Shown: positions 14,989 through 24,495, numbered from the stretch's first letter. The stretch is DNA of 64,000 nucleotides from Peribacillus loiseleuriae (GCF_001183985.1 NZ_LFZW01000001.1:3090059-3154058); one strand, 5' to 3'. The notes: a model not told the origin generated them from the letters alone. Made by a program: numbers and translations.

Positions 14989-15027
14989 TACGACATTCTC
15001 ACTACTTTTATTAACTAGAACGTCGTA
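14989..15027. other. Inverted repeat between integrase and pbuX; terminator or attachment core
   Basis: TACGACATTCT and AGAACGTCGTA form an 11 bp inverted repeat with one mismatch around a 17 nt AT-rich loop. There is no T run on the pbuX side, so it is a poor terminator. Position between the integrase and the intact host gene fits an attachment region. No second copy of it was found at the left end. Confidence 0.35.
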
Positions 15028-15042
15028 TATTTATACTATGGG

Positions 15043-16362
15043 TCAAGAAGCCTTCTTCTCAAGTACCACAGAATGATTAATCCTTCGCTTAGAAGGAATC
15101 ATGTTGAATAAGATATTAAGGAAAATGGCTGATATACTACCTGCTACGATTCCGTTGCTTGTAAGGATCTGCAAACTTTCCGGTAATTTCAAGAAAATGT
15201 CTGGGACAACAGTGACACCAAGACCCATTCCCACGGAGCATGCAATAACCAATAAATTCTCCTGTCTTGCAAAATCAACTTGGCTCAGCATTTTTATGCC
15301 AGCAGCGATCACCATTCCAAACATGGCAATCATGGCACCGCCAAGTACAGATGAAGGGATTACTGTTGTTAGAGCTCCTATTTTGGGAACTAGCCCGATC
15401 ACAACTAACATGGCCCCTACAGTATAGATTACATTTTTACTTTTCACACCAGATAACTGAACGAGCCCTACATTTTGAGAGAATGCGGTATAAGGAAATG
15501 CATTGAATAGGCCACCTAACACAATCGCTAGCCCCTCTGCACGATATCCTTTCGTTAAATCAGCTTGACTGATTTTTCGATTCGTAATATCACCTAATGC
15601 ATAATAAACACCAGTTGACTCAACTAAACTGACAATCGCAACTAACACCATTGTTAAAATGGCTGGTATATTAAAAGTCGGCATCCCGAAATAAAACAAA
15701 TGTGGCATATGAAAAATAGATGCATCTATTACTGGTGAAAAATCAACTTTTCCAAAAAACGAAGCAGCCACAGTTCCAACCAGTAAACCGATTAATATAG
15801 AAATGGATCGAATGAATCCAGTAAAAAATTTATACATAATAATAATCAATAGAAGTGTACTAAATCCCAGTACTACATTTTCTATCGATCCGAAATCTTT
15901 AGCTCCTTGTCCCCCACCTAAATTATTCATCGCTACAGGGATCAGGGTGATTCCAATAATTAAAACCACAGAGCCAGTTACAATTGGAGGAAAGAAACGA
16001 GCAAGCTTTCCGAATGATTTCCCTATCAGCATCACGACAAGACCCGAGACAAGAATCGATCCATAAATTGAGGTAATACCATATTTCCCACCAATTTCAA
16101 TCATCGGGCCAACTGCGGTAAAGGTACAGCCGAGCACTACAGGCAGGCCAATTCCAAAAAAGCGATTTGTCCAAACTTGTAAAATAGTCGCAATTCCACA
16201 CATGAAGATATCAATCGATACGAGATAGGTTAATTGTTCTACGCTTAAGCCTAATGCGCCACCAACGATCAGAGGTACGATAACAGCACCTGCATACATA
16301 GCTAATACATGCTGAATTCCTAGTGACGCCGTTTTAAGCGGATGATTACTCATGTATTGCAT
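15043..16362 (-). CDS. pbuX: Xanthine permease
   Basis: A protein of 439 residues, family NCS2 nucleobase:cation symporters, with about 12-14 membrane helices. Family marks include the N-terminal [18 protein letters not shown], the [14 protein letters not shown] segment (the conserved QN-x-G motif) and a late [18 protein letters not shown] region. It overlaps the end of xpt by 17 bp and shares its guanine-riboswitch-controlled transcript. The gene is complete although a mobile element lies immediately downstream. The start ATG at 16362 or the one at 16353 may be used. Confidence 0.93.
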   Translation of the reverse strand: MQYMSNHPLKTASLGIQHVLAMYAGAVIVPLIVGGALGLSVEQLTYLVSIDIFMCGIATILQVWTNRFFGIGLPVVLGCTFTAVGPMIEIGGKYGITSIYGSILVSGLVVMLIGKSFGKLARFFPPIVTGSVVLIIGITLIPVAMNNLGGGQGAKDFGSIENVVLGFSTLLLIIIMYKFFTGFIRSISILIGLLVGTVAASFFGKVDFSPVIDASIFHMPHLFYFGMPTFNIPAILTMVLVAIVSLVESTGVYYALGDITNRKISQADLTKGYRAEGLAIVLGGLFNAFPYTAFSQNVGLVQLSGVKSKNVIYTVGAMLVVIGLVPKIGALTTVIPSSVLGGAMIAMFGMVIAAGIKMLSQVDFARQENLLVIACSVGMGLGVTVVPDIFLKLPESLQILTSNGIVAGSISAIFLNILFNMIPSKRRINHSVVLEKKAS

Positions 16363-16942
16363 CCTCCCGCTCTTCTACAAATGTAATTTCTCCAAGACTA
16401 AGCGCTTCGATCTTTGCAAGGGACTCAACACGTACGCCTTGTTCTCGTAATTTTGCACCACCATCTTGAAAAGCTTTTTCAATCACAATTCCAATTCCTA
16501 CTACAGTGGCATTCACTTTATGACAAATTTCCATTAATCCTAAAGCTGCCTGCCCATTCGCAAGGAAATCGTCAATGATTAGCACTCGGTCCCCGCTACT
16601 AATAAACTTATTGGATACGGCAATTTCATTCGCTTCTTTTTTTGTAAAGGAATATACATTAGCAGTAATTAGGTCATCGGTTAACGTCACCGATTTGCGC
16701 TTTCTAGCGAAAATCATTGGAACCCCAAGTTCAAGTGCAGCCATCACACCAGGACCAATCCCAGATGATTCGATGGTAAGAACAACATCTATCTTTTCCT
16801 CTTGAAATCTTCGTTTAAATTCTTTACCCATTTCGTGCATTAGAACAGGATCCATTCTATGGTTTAAAAAAGAATCCACTTTCAGAATGCTATCAGATAA
16901 AGCTTGTCCCTCTTCTAGGATTTTTGTCTTCAATAGTTGCAT
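16346..16942 (-). CDS. xpt: Xanthine phosphoribosyltransferase
   Basis: A protein of 198 residues that converts xanthine and PRPP to XMP. The PRPP-binding loop is [13 protein letters not shown] (about 120-132), and the upstream IESSGIGPG segment (58-66) is typical of the Xpt/PurR-like family. I start at ATG 16942, which follows GGAGGAGCAATTAC. A longer frame from 17014 would begin inside the riboswitch terminator and is rejected. It forms an operon with pbuX under purine control. Confidence 0.95.
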   Translation of the reverse strand: MQLLKTKILEEGQALSDSILKVDSFLNHRMDPVLMHEMGKEFKRRFQEEKIDVVLTIESSGIGPGVMAALELGVPMIFARKRKSVTLTDDLITANVYSFTKKEANEIAVSNKFISSGDRVLIIDDFLANGQAALGLMEICHKVNATVVGIGIVIEKAFQDGGAKLREQGVRVESLAKIEALSLGEITFVEEREDAIHE

Positions 16943-17002
16943 GTAATTGCTCCTCCAATTCATCATGATCTTTCCACTCATCACCCTTGTTATTTTAGAA
17001 TA

Positions 17003-17064
17003 TAAAAAGCCCAAGGATCATTACCTGACTCTGAAAATTAGAGTGAGACAATCATCCTTGGGCA
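17003..17064 (-). terminator. Attenuator terminator of the xpt leader
   Basis: GCCCAAGGATGATT pairs with AATGATCCTTGGGC across a long loop, followed by TTTTTAT, about 60 nt upstream of xpt. It is the expression platform of the upstream purine aptamer. Confidence 0.85.
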
Positions 17065-17128
17065 TTACATGGGCAGGTAAAAATACAAATAGAACCGACC
17101 GCATGATTAGCATCAAGTATATATGACT

Positions 17129-17199
17129 CACTCATAGTCAGATTATTTACGGTAATCCGGTAGAAACTTGCAGGCCATATCCCTGCGATTATATGAGTG
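17129..17199 (-). promoter_or_regulatory. Guanine riboswitch aptamer
   Basis: The minus strand has the purine aptamer layout: P1 CACTCATATAATC, the core GGATATGGCCTGCAAGTTTC (a slightly variant P2), CCGGATTACCGTAAAT for P3 and the closing GACTATGAGTG. The C in GACTATG corresponds to C74, which selects guanine or hypoxanthine rather than adenine. It is followed by an intrinsic terminator and xpt. Confidence 0.93.
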
Positions 17200-17425
17200 T
17201 TGCTGTATATTTTTATTGTAATATAATTATATCAGCTGTAATTAGATTTGAACAGAAATAATTTACTTTTTTTTGTTAATGATTGAATACTGCAAAACCT
17301 TCACATTTCATCCACAAAATCCCCGTAAGGTATTTGCCCACAACCTAACTACCTTTATGTTTATCATTTAAACAATTTGTTACCATATTTAATCTAGAAA
17401 TCCACCGACACTCATGGTTGATTAA
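17200..17425. other. Spacer between the xpt leader and ypvA
   Basis: The xpt promoter is expected near 17205-17260. I see no gene in this stretch and no strong terminator for ypvA. Confidence 0.4.
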
Positions 17426-19342
17426 TTACTTTAATGAGGTTGGTAAAACAGAAATGACTTTATCAAGAGTCGATCTTGACAGACTTTTCTCTGTAAGAAT
17501 ATGAACAGTACCTGAATCTTCACCTGTACGAATTAATCGGCCAATACCTTGTCTCAAACGCAAAAGCATATACGGTAAATCTACTTGTTCAAACGGATTA
17601 GCACAAGCAGAGCGTTTCGCCTGAAATACAGGATCATGTGGCGGATACGGGAGGGAAAAGATGACGACATTCTTTAATGAATCTCCCGGTACATCCAAGC
17701 CTTCCCACAGATGGTAAGAGAACAGAACAGAAGTTTCCTCCTCTTGAAATTTCTTTACCAGCTCGCTAATTTCTATATCCCCTTCAAAATAGAATGAATA
17801 AGGAGATGATTCAGTCCGCTTCTTAAACCACTGAAGTTCTTCTTTTGATTTGAAAAGTACTAGAGTCCTGCCTTCCGCTTCTTTTATACTGTTAAGAGTA
17901 TAAGTTAGCTTGGCATCAGCGTCGTCTGTTGAAAAAACTGGCAACTTAATATCCATCACTTCATCATATTCAAATGGGGAAGAAACTGAAAAATGACTAG
18001 AATCCTTAATCCCTAAACTGTCTGCAATATAATCAAATGAACCATCATTGGAAAGTGTTGCTGACGAGAAAATATAAGGAATCTTCTTCGAGAACACTTC
18101 TTCAGAAAGAATTTCTTGAACAAGTCTAGGCATAATGACCAATGTTTTACTATTTTCAGTTTGCTCAAACCATGTGATCGCTTGTTCATTTTTGACGAAT
18201 AATGAAAGGGAATAGTTCAATTGCTCTAAATACTCTTCCGTCACCTTCAAGTCATATTCATTAATCGTATAAAGCTCTGCTTCAAATACAAGACTTTCCT
18301 CAAGTTCTTCTACTTTTTTATGAAGTTTAACTGCTAATGAATGAATTTCGTTCGATGCTGGTATTTCAGAGCGGTTTGAACCGGTAACAGGGACCGATTG
18401 TTCATGTAGGACAGCAAAGAAATTTTCACTCATATCGATTAAATCTTCTATCATATAAAGCGTTTCTTCCCGAACTTCATTCGCTATAAGTGCCTCTAGT
18501 ACGGTAGCTAAAGTCGCCTCACCAATTTTATATGTGAGTGCTTTTTGAGCAGAATACTCCAATAAATGACCTTCATCAAAAACGACACAGCTGTATTCAG
18601 GTAATAATGGTAGCTGTCCTTCGCGTTTTCGCTTTTCTTTTGTCCAAGTATGCTCCATAAAGAAATCATGGGAACAAATGATTAAATCGCTGGATTTACG
18701 ATAATGGTCACGTGAAAGCGTCTGACCACAGCGATGTCTCACATCACAACTAAAACAATTTTGCAGCTGATCCCAGCCTACCTGTGACCATTCTTCATCG
18801 TTTAGGTACGGGTATTGCTTACGATCACCATATGCCGTATAGGCAGACATTGACTCATTACCATGTACGAATTTAGGCAGAGAATCATAAACCTGATCAA
18901 TTCCTTCTGAATCCACCGTATTAACAGCATGTTCCAACTTTTTAAGACATAGGTATTGATCATGATATTTCGCTAAGCGTACATCGACCGTTAATCCAAG
19001 GGCTTCTTTAATTTTCTGAATATCCCCTTCTTCTTTCACTAATTGCTCGATGAGTGTTTCATCAGCACAAGAAATGATTGCGGGTTTATTCGTATAGCGC
19101 GCATAACAAATTGCATAAAGCAAGTAAGCTAGAGTCTTTCCAGTACCCACTCCTGCTTCAGCAAACATCACTTGTTTTTCTTTAAAAGCTTTCTCTAATT
19201 GAAAAGCCATAAAAATTTGTTCATCTCTTAATTCAAAGCCTTTCTCTGGTAAGATGTCATAAAAAACATCCCCTATCCACTCAGAAAGCTTATCGTAAAA
19301 TGAATCTTCTTTTGTTATTGGAAAAGGCAGCGACTGAATCAT
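17426..19342 (-). CDS. ypvA: DinG/XPD-family ATP-dependent DNA helicase
   Basis: A protein of about 638 residues. Walker A AGVGTGKT is at about 63-70. Four cysteines (YLCLKK near 132, then NCFSC and RHRCGQ near 196-205) have the spacing of the XPD iron-sulfur cluster. DEGH (about 256-259) is the Walker B/DEAH box, and the C-terminal motif VI is LRLRQGIGRLIRTGED. The protein thus looks like an active Fe-S helicase of the Rad3 type acting in DNA repair or structure resolution. I prefer ATG 19342, six bases after AGGAGG, over TTG 19345. The gene is distinct from dinG at 42795, which has an exonuclease domain and no cluster. Confidence 0.87.
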   Translation of the reverse strand: MIQSLPFPITKEDSFYDKLSEWIGDVFYDILPEKGFELRDEQIFMAFQLEKAFKEKQVMFAEAGVGTGKTLAYLLYAICYARYTNKPAIISCADETLIEQLVKEEGDIQKIKEALGLTVDVRLAKYHDQYLCLKKLEHAVNTVDSEGIDQVYDSLPKFVHGNESMSAYTAYGDRKQYPYLNDEEWSQVGWDQLQNCFSCDVRHRCGQTLSRDHYRKSSDLIICSHDFFMEHTWTKEKRKREGQLPLLPEYSCVVFDEGHLLEYSAQKALTYKIGEATLATVLEALIANEVREETLYMIEDLIDMSENFFAVLHEQSVPVTGSNRSEIPASNEIHSLAVKLHKKVEELEESLVFEAELYTINEYDLKVTEEYLEQLNYSLSLFVKNEQAITWFEQTENSKTLVIMPRLVQEILSEEVFSKKIPYIFSSATLSNDGSFDYIADSLGIKDSSHFSVSSPFEYDEVMDIKLPVFSTDDADAKLTYTLNSIKEAEGRTLVLFKSKEELQWFKKRTESSPYSFYFEGDIEISELVKKFQEEETSVLFSYHLWEGLDVPGDSLKNVVIFSLPYPPHDPVFQAKRSACANPFEQVDLPYMLLRLRQGIGRLIRTGEDSGTVHILTEKSLSRSTLDKVISVLPTSLK

Positions 19343-19351
19343 CAATTTCCT

Positions 19352-19400
19352 CCTAATAAGAAAAGCGAAAGCTCCTTAGGCAAGGTGCCATTGCTAGACA
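19352..19400. repeat. Fragment of a Bacillus intergenic REP-like repeat
   Basis: AAGAAAAGCGAAAGCTCC, then a GGCAAGGTGCC piece and GCTAGACA, resembles the ends of the element at 40307-40450. It lies just upstream of ypvA. The rest of 19401-19693 holds no gene that I can support. Confidence 0.5.
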
Positions 19401-19693
19401 TTTTATGTTTATATTAAAGAATGATCTTCCTCTATGCGTTTCATGCTCATAAAGGTTTAAATCTTCCATTGTAAAATTTCTGTTCATTTATATGATTCAT
19501 AACGAAAAGGGTGATAAACCTGTCATTACTTTTATCCTCATTTAACCAACTAGCAGGTGATAGCTTTTAAATACTGCTGGTTAGCATTCATTTTATCTAC
19601 AAAACTACATTATCCTTTATTTCTCGTTCATCGTCAAGATATTACTAAGGCAACATGGTATGATTTTAACTAAAAGATAGTTCATTCCAGATG

Positions 19694-19724
19694 AAAACAG
19701 GCCCCCAAGAAAGGGAGCCTGTTT
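19694..19724 (-). terminator. Terminator of cspD
   Basis: AAACAGGCTCCC pairs with GGGGGCCTGTTTT around TTTCTT, with its T-rich end in place, 18 bp after the cspD stop codon. Confidence 0.75.
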
Positions 19725-19741
19725 ATATATGATCAATCTTA

Positions 19742-19942
19742 TTATGCTTTGTTTACGTTAGTAGCTTGGGGTCCACGTTGACCTTGTTCTACTTCGAAAG
19801 TAACTTCTTGACCTTCATCAAGAGATTTGAATCCTTCACCTTGAATAGCTGAGAAATGTACGAATACGTCGTCTCCGCCTTCACGTTCGATAAATCCAAA
19901 ACCTTTTTCTGCGTTAAACCATTTTACTTTACCTTGTTCCAT
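19742..19942 (-). CDS. cspD: Cold-shock protein
   Basis: A protein of 66 residues, a single OB-fold RNA chaperone. RNP1 is KGFGFIE and RNP2 is VFVHF. The N terminus [19 protein letters not shown] is typical of Bacillus Csp proteins. It melts mRNA secondary structure at low temperature and in stationary phase. It is monocistronic with its own terminator. A 200 bp upstream stretch probably carries a long 5' UTR, as in other csp genes. The paralogue letter D follows from the Bacillus neighbourhood and is less certain than the family. Confidence 0.9.
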   Translation of the reverse strand: MEQGKVKWFNAEKGFGFIEREGGDDVFVHFSAIQGEGFKSLDEGQEVTFEVEQGQRGPQATNVNKA

Positions 19943-20145
19943 TGTTGTTGCCTCCTAGTGTGATAGCACACATTGTATTACTATCCTTGCCCTGATGATA
20001 ATAAAGATAACGCGTCATACAACAGCTATTTCTTTCATATCGAACAAAAATAATTCTTTATTAGAATAACAGATAGCCCTAAATAAAGCAAGCTTAAAAC
20101 AGAAAATAAGTACTTGTTCACCAGCTACCCGACATTCTTTTACGC

Positions 20146-21297
20146 TTATTCTTGTGTTCTAGGCAGCTTTGGTGGGCGTTTTCCCCAGTACTGATAATAA
20201 TCTGTTCGAATAAATCCATTAAACAGCTTGCGCTTTTTCGTTGCTTGTTTTCCATAGTACGTTTCGAATTCAGGATGTGAAGTAATCATATAGATGGACC
20301 ATGTATCAAGTTTTTTAAACGCTTGACCCATCCCTCTGTAAATTTCTTCGACCTGTTCTTTTTCTCCTAGGCGTTCTCCATATGGAGGATTGCCGACAAT
20401 CACTCCATATTCCTTGCGCGTCGTTAGATCACTTACTTGCATTTGCTTAAAAGAAATTAGATCGCCAAAACCAGCTTCAAAGCTATTTGCTTTGGCAATT
20501 TCAATCATCCGGTGATCGATATCATAGCCTTCAATATCAAGTGGTTGATCGTATTTCGCAAGGTCTTCTGCTTCCATTCTTGCTGTATCCCACACTTTCC
20601 GATCAAACCAGTTCCAGCTTTCTGAAACAAAGTCCCGATTGAATCCTGGAGCGATATTTTGACCGATTAAAGCCGCTTCGATTGGAATCGTTCCAGAACC
20701 ACAAAACGGATCGATAAACGGCTTGTCAGGGTACCAATTAGTCAGCATCACAAGTGCCGCAGCAAGGGTTTCTTTCAACGGCGCTTCACCTTGGTCTGTC
20801 CGGTACCCTCGTCTGTGAAGTCCAGGACCACTCGTGTCTAAACTTAGTGTAACGATATCTTTTAGGATTGATACTTCAATTTTAAACAACGCACCATTTT
20901 CCTCAAACCATGTTGTTTTTTTATAATGTTTTTTCATTCTATCAACAATCGCTTTTTTTACAATTGCTTGACAATCCGACACGCTAAACAAAGTGGATTT
21001 AACAGATTTTCCACTTACAGGAAATTCCGCATCCTCAGGGAGATAATCCTCCCAGTTCAACGCCTTCGTTTTTTCAAATAATTGATCAAAAGTAGTCGCC
21101 TTGAATTCGCCAATTTTTATTTTGATTCGGTCAGCACTCCGGAGCCATAAGTTAGATCTAGCAATCGCAGTCGCATCACCTTTGTACAAGATTTTTCCAT
21201 TCTCTACTTCACACTCATAACCGAGGGCGCGAACTTCCTTAGCTACAACAGCCTCAAGTCCCATTGCCGAAGTAGCGATAATATCAAATTGTTTCAT
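20146..21297 (-). CDS. rlmL: 23S rRNA (guanine-N2)-methyltransferase, RlmL/YpsC type
   Basis: A protein of 383 residues with an N-terminal THUMP domain (about 45-155, RNA binding) and a C-terminal Rossmann methyltransferase domain. SAM-binding motif I is DPFCGSGTIPIEAAL (about 195-209) and the catalytic NPPYGERL is near residue 305. It matches the YpsC size. Unlike E. coli RlmKL it lacks the second methyltransferase half. The gene lies between cspD and rnpB. Confidence 0.88.
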   Translation of the reverse strand: MKQFDIIATSAMGLEAVVAKEVRALGYECEVENGKILYKGDATAIARSNLWLRSADRIKIKIGEFKATTFDQLFEKTKALNWEDYLPEDAEFPVSGKSVKSTLFSVSDCQAIVKKAIVDRMKKHYKKTTWFEENGALFKIEVSILKDIVTLSLDTSGPGLHRRGYRTDQGEAPLKETLAAALVMLTNWYPDKPFIDPFCGSGTIPIEAALIGQNIAPGFNRDFVSESWNWFDRKVWDTARMEAEDLAKYDQPLDIEGYDIDHRMIEIAKANSFEAGFGDLISFKQMQVSDLTTRKEYGVIVGNPPYGERLGEKEQVEEIYRGMGQAFKKLDTWSIYMITSHPEFETYYGKQATKKRKLFNGFIRTDYYQYWGKRPPKLPRTQE

Positions 21298-21397
21298 ATT
21301 TACACCAGCTTTCCTATTAGCAACTCAGGATTGAACTACCTAGAGATCTAGCATCCTTGAGTTATCGTACATTCTTCTTATTTCTCACACTTTCATC

Positions 21398-21870
21398 AAC
21401 CATATTACATTAAGGGTCTTAGTCATCGAAAGAATGTATTTACAACAGCGATATCATCGATATACATATGTAAATGACAGATAAAACTTTGGTCCATTTT
21501 CAATGTGTCAATCGGAAGACAACTTAACTCTATTACCGCCAAACAACTCACTCCAAAGTCATCAATAGATAGTTTAATGCCTAATTGTCTCAATGTCACT
21601 AATTTACGTGTAGTTTCTTTCCAACTTGATATTCATAAGCAGTGTTTCCCTGTTAGTTCCATCAAACGGATATAATACGATTCCCACACTTGTCGTTGTG
21701 AAATTTCTTGATTGATTTATAAAAAAAAGATCCCCTTACCACTTTTATCAATTCACTAGCAAAGTATACAGCATCTCGAGGTTGTTTGAAATTAGAATGT
21801 GCAATATGAATTTTATCATCATAGATTGTGCGTGATTCAATTTAAATCGCACCTATCAAAACATGAATTA
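21398..21870 (-). pseudogene. Decayed GGDEF-EAL (c-di-GMP turnover) gene
   Basis: Minus-strand frames show two recognisable pieces. The first, around 21630-21700, reads TTSVGIVLYPFDGTN and resembles the end of a GGDEF domain. The second, around 21400-21610, reads LRQLGIKLSIDDFG and PIDTLKMDQSFI, which are core motifs of EAL phosphodiesterase domains. Most of both domains is missing, with the GGDEF tail joined almost directly to the EAL tail, and there are frameshifts (for example at a T run near 21720-21730). There is no intact ORF. It is therefore the remnant of a bifunctional diguanylate cyclase/phosphodiesterase gene. Confidence 0.7.
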
Positions 21871-21927
21871 TATAAAGCGAATGATTTTCAAAAACCTACT
21901 TTTAGAAAATAGCCTAAAAAAAAAAAA

Positions 21928-21960
21928 CAAAGCTCTCCTCATTAAATAAGGAGAGCTTTG
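21928..21960 (-). terminator. Terminator of rnpB
   Basis: AAAGCTCTCCTTA pairs with the mirrored GAGGAGAGCTTT, followed by a run of 12 T, directly downstream of the RNase P RNA. Confidence 0.85.
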
Positions 21961-21962
21961 TT

Positions 21963-22374
21963 TTGTATGATGACGTCCTGTAAGCCATGTTTTGTACCGT
22001 AGTACTGCAAGCGATTATTCATCTCGTACTTAGGTGGTAATCATCTATCTACAGAGGCAGTAGCCTCTGTCCTTCTCCTTGTTCATTTCCAAGGAAGAAA
22101 GCGCCCCTACCATTAATTTGGGTTTCTCGCTCGTGGGGTTTACCGCGTTCCACCCTTTTCATTTCTGAAAAGGCTACGTCACTGTGGCACTTTTATAGGT
22201 ATTCATGCCATATCCTTAAAGGACTTAGGCATTTTCCCGGCCGTCAGCAGGATGTATCCTGCTGCCGTGGCTTATTTTTTCACCAGGCACGAACACTACA
22301 AACATCTCAGTCTGTGCGAGCATGGACTTTCCTCTACAGTTAAGAAACTGCAGCAATTACCCGAACGTCATTAC
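21963..22374 (-). ncRNA. rnpB: RNase P RNA, type B
   Basis: The minus strand contains the conserved blocks of the Bacillus RNase P ribozyme: GACGTTCGGGTAAT at the 5' end, GAGGAAAGTCCATGCTCGCAC (split here as GAGGAAAGTCC and ATGCTCGCAC), AGTGCCACAGTGACG, GTGGAACGCGGTAAACCCC, the GAGCGAGAAACCC block, ACAGAGGCTACTGC and the 3' ACAAAACATGGCTTACAG. The ends ATGACGT and ACGTCAT pair as P1. Its place beside gpsB and rlmL matches Bacillus. Ends are estimated to within a few bases. Confidence 0.96.
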
Positions 22375-22550
22375 ACAAGAATTTATCTTACACTATTTTT
22401 CGCTAGTTGGCAAGTAGGAAATATTACTCATGTTGGGTAATGATACATAAAGGGGATGTTCTGTTGATTTCCCGACCTTATTCCAGCTTCAAATCTTAAA
22501 AAACTGTTTTCTCATAAATGAGTGAAAAATCACATCTAACAGCAATTTAA

Positions 22551-22862
22551 TCAATCATATAGTTTGCTGCCGAATACATGCTTTTCCAAGTTCGATAATC
22601 TTTTAAGAATATCGAAGTTCGTTGTTCCAGGCATAGGCCCAGTGTTTGTTTGGCTCTGGCGCTTAACTTGATCTTCAGATTGTTTTCGCAGTTTTAGATT
22701 TTCTTGCTTTAAATCTTCAATTTCCTGATAGAATGCTTCATAATCCTTAATAACAACATCTAAGAATTGATCCACATCTTCAGGTTTATATCCACGCATT
22801 GCCGTTTTGAAATCTTTTTCCAAAATATCTTTTCCAGTCAATTTTATCTTATCAGATAGCAT
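22551..22862 (-). CDS. gpsB: Cell-division and peptidoglycan-synthase adaptor GpsB
   Basis: A protein of 103 residues. The start ATG at 22862 follows AGAGGTGAG; the longer frame to 22952 runs across this site and is rejected. The N-terminal DivIVA-like domain (about 5-65) has [20 protein letters not shown] followed by a coiled coil ([14 protein letters not shown]). The C-terminal domain [15 protein letters not shown] is the trimerisation helix. GpsB links the septal machinery with PBP1 (ponA lies at 33807 in this window). Confidence 0.93.
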   Translation of the reverse strand: MLSDKIKLTGKDILEKDFKTAMRGYKPEDVDQFLDVVIKDYEAFYQEIEDLKQENLKLRKQSEDQVKRQSQTNTGPMPGTTNFDILKRLSNLEKHVFGSKLYD

Positions 22863-22970
22863 AAGACTCACCTCTACACTTTCTCCATACATCGACTTTT
22901 CATTTATTTTTTCAAAAAAACCTTGATTTGTCAATGAAACTTTATAAAACAAACTAAGGTATTACAGGCA

Positions 22971-23516
22971 TTAATCAGACCATTGCTCTTCCGTAGCTAT
23001 TTGTTCAAGATCATCAAATGTGATAGGGTAGATCGAATAGTCATAGTCTAGCCTATACTTCTTCGCTTCAGCCATTGCAAATTTAGGAGAGCCCTCTTTT
23101 TCTTCATCATAAATTATCATCATACCATCACTTTTGCGAACCATAAAGACATTTTTCATTTTTAATTGACTTGGGCCTTCATACGGGCTTTTGTAAATGG
23201 ATTCCACTAGATCTGCTTTGGCTATAATCGATTGATAAAATTCACGATTTTCCTCGTTCCATGACTCTTCTTGGTTTAAGTATGGCGTAATCACCGCAAG
23301 CTTTACAGCATATTCCTGCTGACATTCAAAAACGACCTCAGCAGCCCAAAGCTCTGTTCCAAGCTGTCCAGAAATAATGACCCATTCCAATCCTTCATCA
23401 ATGAATGATAGTAATCGTTGTTTTAGTACCTTCTTTATATATTTTATACCTTGATGATCCTTTTTGAAAATACCATATTCATAGGCCTTATAGCCTGTTA
23501 TGTATAGAACTTTCAT
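22971..23516 (-). CDS. ypsA: YpsA, SLOG-superfamily protein
   Basis: A protein of 181 residues, the size of the YpsA/DUF1273 family. It has the Rossmann-like start MKVLYITGYKAYEYGIF, the glycine-rich WVIISGQLGTELWAAEV segment (about 62-78) and a DDxE-like acidic end. The family binds nucleotide-like ligands and in Firmicutes affects division, beside gpsB. The exact reaction is unknown. Confidence 0.88.
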   Translation of the reverse strand: MKVLYITGYKAYEYGIFKKDHQGIKYIKKVLKQRLLSFIDEGLEWVIISGQLGTELWAAEVVFECQQEYAVKLAVITPYLNQEESWNEENREFYQSIIAKADLVESIYKSPYEGPSQLKMKNVFMVRKSDGMMIIYDEEKEGSPKFAMAEAKKYRLDYDYSIYPITFDDLEQIATEEQWSD

Positions 23517-23595
23517 TTTATTCTCCCCATCATTAATACTATTATTTAGTATAACATCTTTCCTGTTCTTAGCACTCCTCTTCCTTATTTATATT

Positions 23596-23630
23596 AAAAA
23601 GAAACAAGGGCAAGTATAGGCCCTTGTTCT
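23596..23630 (-). terminator. Terminator of cotD
   Basis: AACAAGGGC pairs with GCCCTTGTT around CTATACTT, followed by TCTTTTT, just after the cotD stop codon. Confidence 0.75.
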
Positions 23631-23635
23631 ATTTG

Positions 23636-24175
23636 TTAAAAACCGAATGGTCTTGGTCTTGGTCCACAGCACGGATTAAACGGCGGCATCGGTGGCGGTC
23701 CACAACAAATTAATTGTTGGTTATAGCATTCGTTTACAACTGAATTGGAGTGAGGAAAATAGTGTTGATGCTGAAATACATGCTTATTAACCGTTGTATT
23801 ATGAGACGGGTGGATATGAGGTACAATCGTCTTCATTACATTGGTATTGACTGTGTTTGTCGTTGGTGATACTTGAGCTGGTGCAATATCTGTCGGCATT
23901 ACTGGACTTGCGCCATATCCAGGAGCTGGATAACCCGGTCCCATCTGGGCACCACCAACATAAGGATAAGGTGCTGGAGTTGCCGGCCCAACTGCAGCAC
24001 CCATAACTGCCGGAGAGTATACTGGACCTGTATGTGCGCCCATAACTGCTGGAGAGTATGCTGGACCTGTATGTGCGCCCATTACTTTGTGACCACAACC
24101 ATGTTTTGCACCTACCACTGTTTTATGATAGTCGACATTTTTGTGATAGTCGACATGTTTTTTAGAGTATTCCAT
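23636..24175 (-). CDS. cotD: CotD-like spore coat protein with tandem repeats
   Basis: A protein of 179 residues. The C-terminal half has the CotD signature VPHIHPSHNTTVNKHVFQHQ, HYFPHSNSVVNE and a Cys/Pro-rich end (CCGPPPMPPFNPCCG). The N-terminal half is expanded by VMGAHTGPAYSPA-like repeats (two clear copies of 13 residues, a third VMGAAVGPATPAP) and a Pro/Gly/Tyr-rich spacer. B. subtilis CotD is shorter and lacks this expansion as far as I recall. It is a spore-coat structural protein expressed in the mother cell. Confidence 0.82.
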   Translation of the reverse strand: MEYSKKHVDYHKNVDYHKTVVGAKHGCGHKVMGAHTGPAYSPAVMGAHTGPVYSPAVMGAAVGPATPAPYPYVGGAQMGPGYPAPGYGASPVMPTDIAPAQVSPTTNTVNTNVMKTIVPHIHPSHNTTVNKHVFQHQHYFPHSNSVVNECYNQQLICCGPPPMPPFNPCCGPRPRPFGF

Positions 24176-24495
24176 CGTTTTTTTTGTCCCCTTTCATCAA
24201 AGTATTGCTTTCAATTACAGACTATGATAAAAGGAGGGTTCATGTACTAGTCAAAAACCTAATTTATAATAAAAAGGTATAGAACGAATCTCCAAAAGTA
24301 GAAAATATAAATGCAGTTAAACATAAGACAACGAAAAACAAAAATAAAATTGCTTTGTACATCTCCCATACGACCTCATTTATCATATTTTAGGACTTTC
24401 CATCCGCATTCAATATTACACGCTTTAAGGCACTGCTACAATTATTTCTTATCATATAAAAATAGGAAATTTTTATCATTTTTCTACTTTAAGAG
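24176..24495. other. Upstream region of cotD without a gene
   Basis: The interval contains the cotD promoter and ribosome-binding site and AT-rich DNA. Plus-strand frames here have no start signal or recognisable product. Confidence 0.4.

Noticed and set aside
14989..15027. Inverted repeat as a terminator of pbuX
   Set aside because: There is no T run on the pbuX side, so a terminator role is weak. It is kept only as an undecided structure or attachment candidate.
16943..17014. N-terminal extension of xpt from an upstream ATG
   Set aside because: The ATG lies in the terminator of the riboswitch, and ATG 16942 has a proper ribosome-binding site.
22252..22440. A 62-residue plus-strand ORF
   Set aside because: It lies within the RNase P RNA gene and has no ribosome-binding site of note.
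23873..24250. Cysteine-rich plus-strand ORF of 125 residues
   Set aside because: It is the reverse frame of the cotD repeat region, and its codon pattern only mirrors that gene.
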